Assembly (NCBI GenBank): GCA_027365815.1 | Contig: DAHXLV010000047.1 | Span: 1-8,144, forward strand | Length of the DNA stretch: 8,144 nt | From: Microcaldota archaeon | GTDB lineage: Archaea > Micrarchaeota > Micrarchaeia > Micrarchaeales > Micrarchaeaceae | Direction: 5' to 3' | Part shown: positions 4,749 to 8,144 of the stretch, in pieces | How positions within the stretch are numbered: the first letter of the stretch is position 1 | Layout: the number at the start of each line of letters is the position of its first letter | Program-made: the position numbers and the translations under genes | Notes under the pieces: model-generated | Told to the model about the DNA's origin: nothing | What the model saw: only the letters and a program-made list of their open reading frames with translations | The model's database searches: none

Positions 4749-6068
4749 ATGGGAAAACAGAGCGAAGACTACAAGGCGAGGCGGAGCACCAGATGGATAT
4801 ACTCGACGCTGCCGGCCAACATAGCGTTCGGGCCGCTCTCAGGTGTCATTACGCTGTACATCCTGCAGCTCGGCGGGACCGTGATAGCAGTCTCCTACGC
4901 CATAGCGTTCGCTAGCGCGCTGGCCATACCTGCGGCTTTCTTCTGGGGGTACGTGAGCGATCTCTTCCAGAGGAGGAGGGCCCAGATCATGGTCTCGTAC
5001 ATCGGCCTCGCGGTGGCGCTCTTGGCGTTCGTGCTCATGAAGAGCGTCATAGGCGTGGTGATAGTGTACGGCGCGTACGCTTTTGTGACGGCATCCAGCG
5101 CCCCGCCGCTGAACCTTCTTGTCATGGAGACCAGCCCCAGGCAGAGGTGGCCAAAATCATTCTCCAGGCTACAGTACATGGCCAGCCTGGGCTCGACGAT
5201 AGGCCTTGCAGTAGCGGTGATAGTGACGGGGCTGCTATCCCTGAAGGAGCTAATGCTCGCCTTCCTGGCGATGGCTGTGGCCTCATCGGTCCTGACGATG
5301 TTGCTGGTGTACCAGCCCAAGGAGCGGATGCGCAGGGTCCATTTCACAAGTAGCATCTTCGCGTTCACATCTAGAATATTCACCAGCCCTGTCATGATAC
5401 TGAAGGTGCCGAGCTTTTCGAGCGCGGCCAGGCTATGGCGGAGGATGGCCTCACCGTCTGGAGGGTACAGGAAGCTTACGATAATCTACTATGCCATATT
5501 CGTTTTTTCTTTGGGCTCCGGGCTGTTCAATACAGCATATCCTGCAGGGCTAAAGCAGGTTGGCATCAGCCAGCCTGACGTCTTCGTGGTGCTTCTTGCA
5601 GGCGCGGCTGCCCAGGTCAGCGCCTTCTTCGCCCTGGGAAGCTCGTTCGCCAAAGGCGCGAAGATATCGACTATAAAAAGCTCCCTCGTGCTGCGCGCCG
5701 CATCGTACATAGCAATAGGCATAGCGTTCGTGCTTTACACAAGGTCTGGCGCGTTCATAAGCGGCCTTATCTTCTACCCGATAGCGTCAGGTATAGCCTA
5801 TGCGTTCTATTATACATCGTCGAACTCGCTTGTCTTCAACTCGATCAGCGGCCCGGACAAGGGCAGCGCCCTCGGCGCGTACACAGCCATAATGGGCATA
5901 GGCACCTTCATCGGCTCGCTCATATCAGGGTATACCGCATTCTATATAGGCTATTGGTTCACCTTCATAGCCGGCGGTGCGCTGATACTGTGGAGCGGGC
6001 ACATATTCACGATGCTAAGGCGCACGCATGACGTCCAGAACGCGGGGCATGGCGCAATGCCGAACTGA
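4749..6068 (+). CDS. Major facilitator superfamily (MFS) transporter, 439 aa
   Basis: Integral membrane protein with about 12 hydrophobic segments in two blocks: roughly six between residues 18 and 188 and six between 245 and 422, joined by a basic cytoplasmic loop (about 189-243). GYVSDLFQRRR (67-77), after the second segment, matches the MFS loop signature GxLSDRxGRR. Length is typical for the family. Members are secondary transporters driven by ion gradients or acting as uniporters; nothing here tells the substrate, and drug, sugar, metabolite or peptide export are all open. The short basic N-terminus (KARRSTRW) and basic loops fit a cytoplasmic N-terminus. ATG 4749 has GGTG five bases upstream. 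The gene is divergent from the NDK pair and convergent with the FKBP gene, with a TTTTT tract at 6081-6085 between them. Codon usage matches the core genes. Confidence 0.88.
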   Translation: MGKQSEDYKARRSTRWIYSTLPANIAFGPLSGVITLYILQLGGTVIAVSYAIAFASALAIPAAFFWGYVSDLFQRRRAQIMVSYIGLAVALLAFVLMKSVIGVVIVYGAYAFVTASSAPPLNLLVMETSPRQRWPKSFSRLQYMASLGSTIGLAVAVIVTGLLSLKELMLAFLAMAVASSVLTMLLVYQPKERMRRVHFTSSIFAFTSRIFTSPVMILKVPSFSSAARLWRRMASPSGGYRKLTIIYYAIFVFSLGSGLFNTAYPAGLKQVGISQPDVFVVLLAGAAAQVSAFFALGSSFAKGAKISTIKSSLVLRAASYIAIGIAFVLYTRSGAFISGLIFYPIASGIAYAFYYTSSNSLVFNSISGPDKGSALGAYTAIMGIGTFIGSLISGYTAFYIGYWFTFIAGGALILWSGHIFTMLRRTHDVQNAGHGAMPN

Positions 6069-6080
6069 AGCAGGTGCAGC

Positions 6081-6085
6081 TTTTT
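6081..6085 (+). terminator. Oligo-T after the MFS gene
   Basis: TTTTT in the 20-base gap between the convergent MFS and FKBP stops, 13 bases after the MFS stop. It is a candidate archaeal terminator for the plus strand. Confidence 0.3.
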
Positions 6086-6088
6086 ACT

Positions 6089-6625
6089 TCATTTGCGCAC
6101 TGCAACCATGTGGACCTGGAAGACCAGCGTCTTCCCAGCAAGCGGAGGGTTGAAGTCTACGGTGGCGTATGTCGAGTTGACCGCAATCACGGTCGCCTGC
6201 TGCCCGGTGCTTGATTTGACCTGCATGCCGACCGTAACGGTGAGGTTGCCGAAGTCTGCCAGCGGCACGGGGACTATCAGGCTCTGGTTGACCTGCCCGT
6301 AGCCTTCGCTTGGCTGCACTGTTATCGTCCTGTTCTGGCCAGGCTTCATGCCGATCACCCCCTGGCTGAACCCGCGGATTAGCTGGCCTGAGCCTACTGT
6401 AAAGTTGAGCGGCTGCTGGCCGATGTTTGTGCTGAAGATGGTTCCGTTTGTGAACCTTCCAGTGTAGTAAACGCTAACATTGTCCCCCGCGGCAGCTGCA
6501 GATGCATAGACGCTGCCGGCAGCCAGGTAGTAGACGGCTGCGATAACTGCAGCTGCAGCCACAACAATCATGGCAATGTGGATCGGCTTGATCTTTGGCG
6601 CCTTCCCTTTCGCTTCCTTCTCCAT
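6089..6625 (-). CDS. Membrane-anchored SlyD-like FKBP-type peptidyl-prolyl cis-trans isomerase
   Basis: From ATG 6625 the protein has 178 residues: a lysine-rich cytoplasmic start (EKEAKGKAPKIK), one membrane helix (about 15-37), then an outward-facing FKBP domain. FKBP marks are VSVYYTG (50-56), NGTIF (60-64), VGSGQLIRGF (77-86), GMKPGQ (92-97) and EGYG (107-110). An insert-in-flap region (about 111-155) precedes VDFNPPLAGKTLVFQV (156-171), the SlyD-type ending. It should speed prolyl isomerisation and chaperone proteins on the outer face of the membrane. The Asp after the flap Phe (D37 of FKBP12) is Ser here (S65), so activity may be lower. An in-frame ATG at 6655 would add ten residues, but the AATTAAAT box at 6657-6664 predicts transcription from about 6634, so 6625 is preferred. 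No ribosome binding site precedes either start, which fits a nearly leaderless transcript. Confidence 0.88.
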   Translation of the reverse strand: MEKEAKGKAPKIKPIHIAMIVVAAAAVIAAVYYLAAGSVYASAAAAGDNVSVYYTGRFTNGTIFSTNIGQQPLNFTVGSGQLIRGFSQGVIGMKPGQNRTITVQPSEGYGQVNQSLIVPVPLADFGNLTVTVGMQVKSSTGQQATVIAVNSTYATVDFNPPLAGKTLVFQVHMVAVRK

Positions 6626-6656
6626 CAAAACACGAACTATACTCCGCCGCACCATG

Positions 6657-6664
6657 ATTTAATT
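6657..6664 (-). promoter_or_regulatory. TATA-like box for the FKBP gene
   Basis: AATTAAAT on the minus strand preceded by CAAAC. It predicts a start near 6634 and about nine leader bases before the ATG at 6625; the ATG at 6655 would lie outside such a transcript. Confidence 0.4.
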
Positions 6665-6708
6665 GTTTGCAAACGATTCGCTGCCGGGTTCGGATGATGA
6701 GCGATGCG

Positions 6709-6816
6709 CTAAAACGCCAGCCTGAGGCTCCTATTGCGTTTTGCGGCCTGGGACGGCGACCACTTCTTCCCGTGGCTGCCTTCCAGCGCCTTTGCTAGTT
6801 TAGCCTTTCTTGCCAT
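6709..6816 (-). CDS. Very small basic protein, 35 aa, function unknown
   Basis: From ATG 6816 the protein begins MARKAKLAKALEGSHG and ends NRSLRLAF, followed by TAG. About one third of its residues are Lys or Arg, with one Trp and no Cys. Composition and length resemble small ribosomal or nucleic-acid-binding proteins, but I cannot match it to L39e, L41e or S30e with confidence. A TATA-like TTATTATA at 6848-6855 predicts transcription from about 6825, nine bases before this ATG, the same geometry as other genes in the window. An in-frame ATG at 6891 would give 60 residues but lies upstream of that box. It sits 45 bases upstream of the FKBP TATA box, on the same strand. Confidence 0.5.
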   Translation of the reverse strand: MARKAKLAKALEGSHGKKWSPSQAAKRNRSLRLAF

Positions 6817-6847
6817 GTTATCGCCCGTATCTATTACGCGCTTGGAG

Positions 6848-6855
6848 TATAATAA
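6848..6855 (-). promoter_or_regulatory. TATA-like box for the 35-aa gene
   Basis: TTATTATA on the minus strand within a short AT-rich patch. The predicted start near 6825 leaves about nine leader bases before the ATG at 6816. Confidence 0.4.
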
Positions 6856-6912
6856 GGCATCAACCCGCGCTCGCGGGCAAGGCAGCCGCATTGGAAGGCC
6901 ATGGCGGGAAAT

Positions 6913-6920
6913 TATAAATA
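6913..6920 (+). promoter_or_regulatory. TATA box for the four-helix membrane protein
   Basis: TATAAATA followed by TCT, with GGGAAAT upstream. It is the third near-identical promoter element in the window. Its centre plus 26 bases falls at about 6943, which coincides with an in-frame GTG. Confidence 0.55.
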
Positions 6921-6936
6921 TCTACGTTGAACAAGC

Positions 6937-7425
6937 ATGGTTGTGGCTAGGAGGACGCTTAAGAGGTACGGGCTTGAAAGCGCAGCAAGAGTATTCATCG
7001 CAATTGGATTGCTGCTTATTCTTTCTTCATGGATACTGGGGGCTTACTATTTCAGCTCCACAGGCGGCATCTCGCCGTTCATAGCGCCATTCATATTCAC
7101 CTGCGTCGCAGCAGGGGTGCTTCTTGTTATCAGATACAGATACACGCTATTCGAAAAATACCCATACCTATTAAACCTCCCATCGATATTCTATCGTATC
7201 GGAGGGCGGCAGAATGACGCAAAGAAGCAGAGCATTGCATTTAGCATGATATACACCGTTCACTCCTTGGTCATGGCTTTCATAGGCTTCATGAGCCTGC
7301 TTCTCACGGTCACGATAGCTTCCAGATACACAGCAACGCTGTACGTATATCTGATAGTGGTTGCAATCTTGATCGTATCGGTATTCCTGCTCTACCGCAG
7401 GATCTACATCAGGCTTTCGAACTGA
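6937..7425 (+). CDS. Hypothetical integral membrane protein with four predicted helices, 162 aa
   Basis: Family not recognised. A basic cytoplasmic start (ARRTLKR) is followed by hydrophobic segments at about 18-38, 46-66, 100-128 and 133-154. A basic loop (about 67-99, with RYRYTLFEKYPY and GGRQNDAKKQ) lies between the second and third, and the tail is basic (YRRIYIRLSN). This predicts both ends and the central loop on the cytoplasmic side. No catalytic motif or Cys pair is visible. The ATG at 6937 is used here, but the TATA box at 6913-6920 predicts transcription from about 6943, exactly at an in-frame GTG, so the true start may be that GTG (two residues shorter, leaderless). It is divergent from the 35-aa gene and convergent with the Nudix gene, without any operon partner in the window. 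Confidence 0.72.
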   Translation: MVVARRTLKRYGLESAARVFIAIGLLLILSSWILGAYYFSSTGGISPFIAPFIFTCVAAGVLLVIRYRYTLFEKYPYLLNLPSIFYRIGGRQNDAKKQSIAFSMIYTVHSLVMAFIGFMSLLLTVTIASRYTATLYVYLIVVAILIVSVFLLYRRIYIRLSN

Positions 7426-7475
7426 ATGCCCCTCAGGCTCCCAGCATGGCGTGGAATAGTTGAGATACGGGTCTC

Positions 7476-7946
7476 CTAGCCCAGTCTATGGAGTGCTCTC
7501 ATCGCCTTGAAACCTGCGTGTATCGATGTCCTTACGTTCACAAACATCTTGAGCCCATCTACTTCTTTTTCGGTGAACCATCCTGTCTTTGCATTCTCAT
7601 CGCTTGTCCTTATCCTTTGCTTGGGGTTTGTCATTTCTGCTAGATAGAGCATATTGAAATGATAGTGCGCAGGGCGATCCTTGTACGGCACTCTGGTGTA
7701 TGTTACCAATATGGGCTTTGGCAGGTATCTCTTTGATTTTGACTTTATCCCAGTATCTCCTATTAGCTTGACATCAATTCCAGTCTCTTCTTTTACTTCC
7801 CTGAGTGCGGCATCGGTGGGGATCTCGTTCGCATCTACGTGCCCGCCTGGCTGTATCCATATCCCCCCTAGGGCTTTGTGACAGACTAGTAATATCCTGG
7901 ATTTATTGAATACGAAGCACCCAGTCGCTATGCATTTCTTTACCAT
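7476..7946 (-). CDS. Nudix hydrolase, 156 aa
   Basis: A complete Nudix box is present at residues 35-57: G35, E41 and REVKEETGI (49-57), fitting GX5EX7REUXEEXGU. Its Glu residues bind Mg2+ or Mn2+ for hydrolysis of a nucleoside diphosphate linked to another group. The strand before it (GGIWIQPGGHV) and the C-terminal W123-F helix region are typical of small Nudix proteins; the substrate cannot be told (oxidised dNTP, ADP-ribose, capped RNA or NAD-type compounds are possible). ATG 7946 is chosen because TATAAATG at 7966-7973 predicts transcription from about 7944, making the mRNA leaderless; an ATG at 8000 would add 18 residues across that box. The stop is TAG. A 60-base sample is about 38% GC, lower than the core genes, which may reflect transfer. 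Confidence 0.9.
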   Translation of the reverse strand: MVKKCIATGCFVFNKSRILLVCHKALGGIWIQPGGHVDANEIPTDAALREVKEETGIDVKLIGDTGIKSKSKRYLPKPILVTYTRVPYKDRPAHYHFNMLYLAEMTNPKQRIRTSDENAKTGWFTEKEVDGLKMFVNVRTSIHAGFKAMRALHRLG

Positions 7947-7965
7947 ATTAGACCTTTCACAACAC

Positions 7966-7973
7966 CATTTATA
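7966..7973 (-). promoter_or_regulatory. TATA box for the Nudix gene
   Basis: TATAAATG on the minus strand with AAGAA upstream. The predicted start near 7944 coincides with the ATG at 7946, indicating a leaderless transcript and ruling against the upstream ATG at 8000. Confidence 0.5.
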
Positions 7974-7996
7974 TTCTTTTTGATCGAGATTTAGTA

Positions 7997-8143
7997 TCAT
8001 ACTGGCCTGAACAATACCAATTCTGTTTTCTTTGAATATGCCTCTAGCGCTTCTACCGGGTTGAATGCTCTTAGGGCAGCCCAGAAGTCTGGTCCCAGTT
8101 TCTGTACGCTCCCGTTCGATCTCGGGTAGATGCTAATGCCTCT
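7997..8143 (-). CDS. C-terminal end of an unidentified protein, continues beyond the right edge
   Basis: My translation on the minus strand from the right edge gives 48 sense codons and then TGA at 7997-7999. The peptide includes GISIYPRSNGS, GPDFWAALRAFNPVEALEAY and ends KKTELVLFRPV. The frame is open across the whole edge and uses ordinary codons, so a real gene is likely. The FNPVEALEAYSKKTELVLF part weakly recalls the helix and strand before the catalytic Asp of alpha/beta hydrolases, but the protein stops right after the strand; I do not assign a function. It ends about 24 bases upstream of the Nudix TATA box, on the same strand. Confidence 0.5.
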   Translation of the reverse strand, partial: RGISIYPRSNGSVQKLGPDFWAALRAFNPVEALEAYSKKTELVLFRPV

Positions 8144-8144
8144 T

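Noticed and set aside
6694..6725. Possible box C/D guide RNA: ATGATGA at 6694-6700 and CTGA at 6722-6725
   Set aside because: Only 21 bases separate the boxes, there are no D' and C' boxes and no clear terminal stem, and the CTGA lies inside the 35-aa gene.
7426..7475. Possible hairpin GAGA...TCTC between the convergent membrane-protein and Nudix genes
   Set aside because: Only four or five base pairs and no T tract; nothing else is visible in this gap.
8112..8127. CCCGTTCGATCTCGGG looks like a tRNA T arm
   Set aside because: The loop is eight bases, no acceptor, D or anticodon arm is nearby, and the stretch fits the open coding frame on the minus strand.

Overview
The window looks archaeal. 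TATA-type promoter elements lie about 26 bp upstream of plausible transcription starts, several genes appear leaderless, and ribosome binding sites are of the GGTGAT type. The gene content is also archaeal: a MIP18/DUF59 protein, an archaeal-style dUTPase, NDKs with long insertions and a membrane-anchored SlyD-like FKBP. GC is about 55% in a counted sample of the core, but near 40% in samples of the first gene and the Nudix gene. The lineage cannot be fixed from sequence alone; a small-genome (DPANN-like) archaeon is only a guess.

Layout. 1-346 (-) is the N-terminal part of an endonuclease/exonuclease/phosphatase-family protein. 525-1868 (-) is a complete DEAD-box RNA helicase frame interrupted by one in-frame amber codon at 1299-1301, close to the border between its two RecA domains. 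A divergent promoter region at 1869-2064 carries an inverted repeat around a TATA box. On the + strand follow an unrecognised 178-aa protein (2065-2601), a MIP18-family Fe-S assembly protein (2677-2970) and a dUTPase/dCTP-deaminase family protein (2978-3511). Convergent to these are two tandem nucleoside diphosphate kinase paralogues (3519-4031 and 4033-4617, -). A divergent promoter region leads to an MFS transporter (4749-6068, +). Then come a membrane-anchored FKBP peptidyl-prolyl isomerase (6089-6625, -), a 35-aa basic protein (6709-6816, -), a four-helix membrane protein of unknown function (6937-7425, +), a Nudix hydrolase (7476-7946, -) and the C-terminal end of an unidentified gene running off the right edge (7997-8143, -).

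Functionally there is a loose nucleotide-pool theme (dUTPase, two NDKs, Nudix hydrolase), with housekeeping RNA remodelling (helicase), Fe-S maturation and extracytoplasmic protein folding. I found no CRISPR array, insertion sequence, tRNA or rRNA, and no convincing new multi-gene defence or mobile system. The points most worth checking are the amber-split helicase, the diverged second NDK, the inverted repeat and shared 16-18 nt motif in the two divergent promoter regions, and the uniform promoter-to-start spacing, which shortens several gene models.
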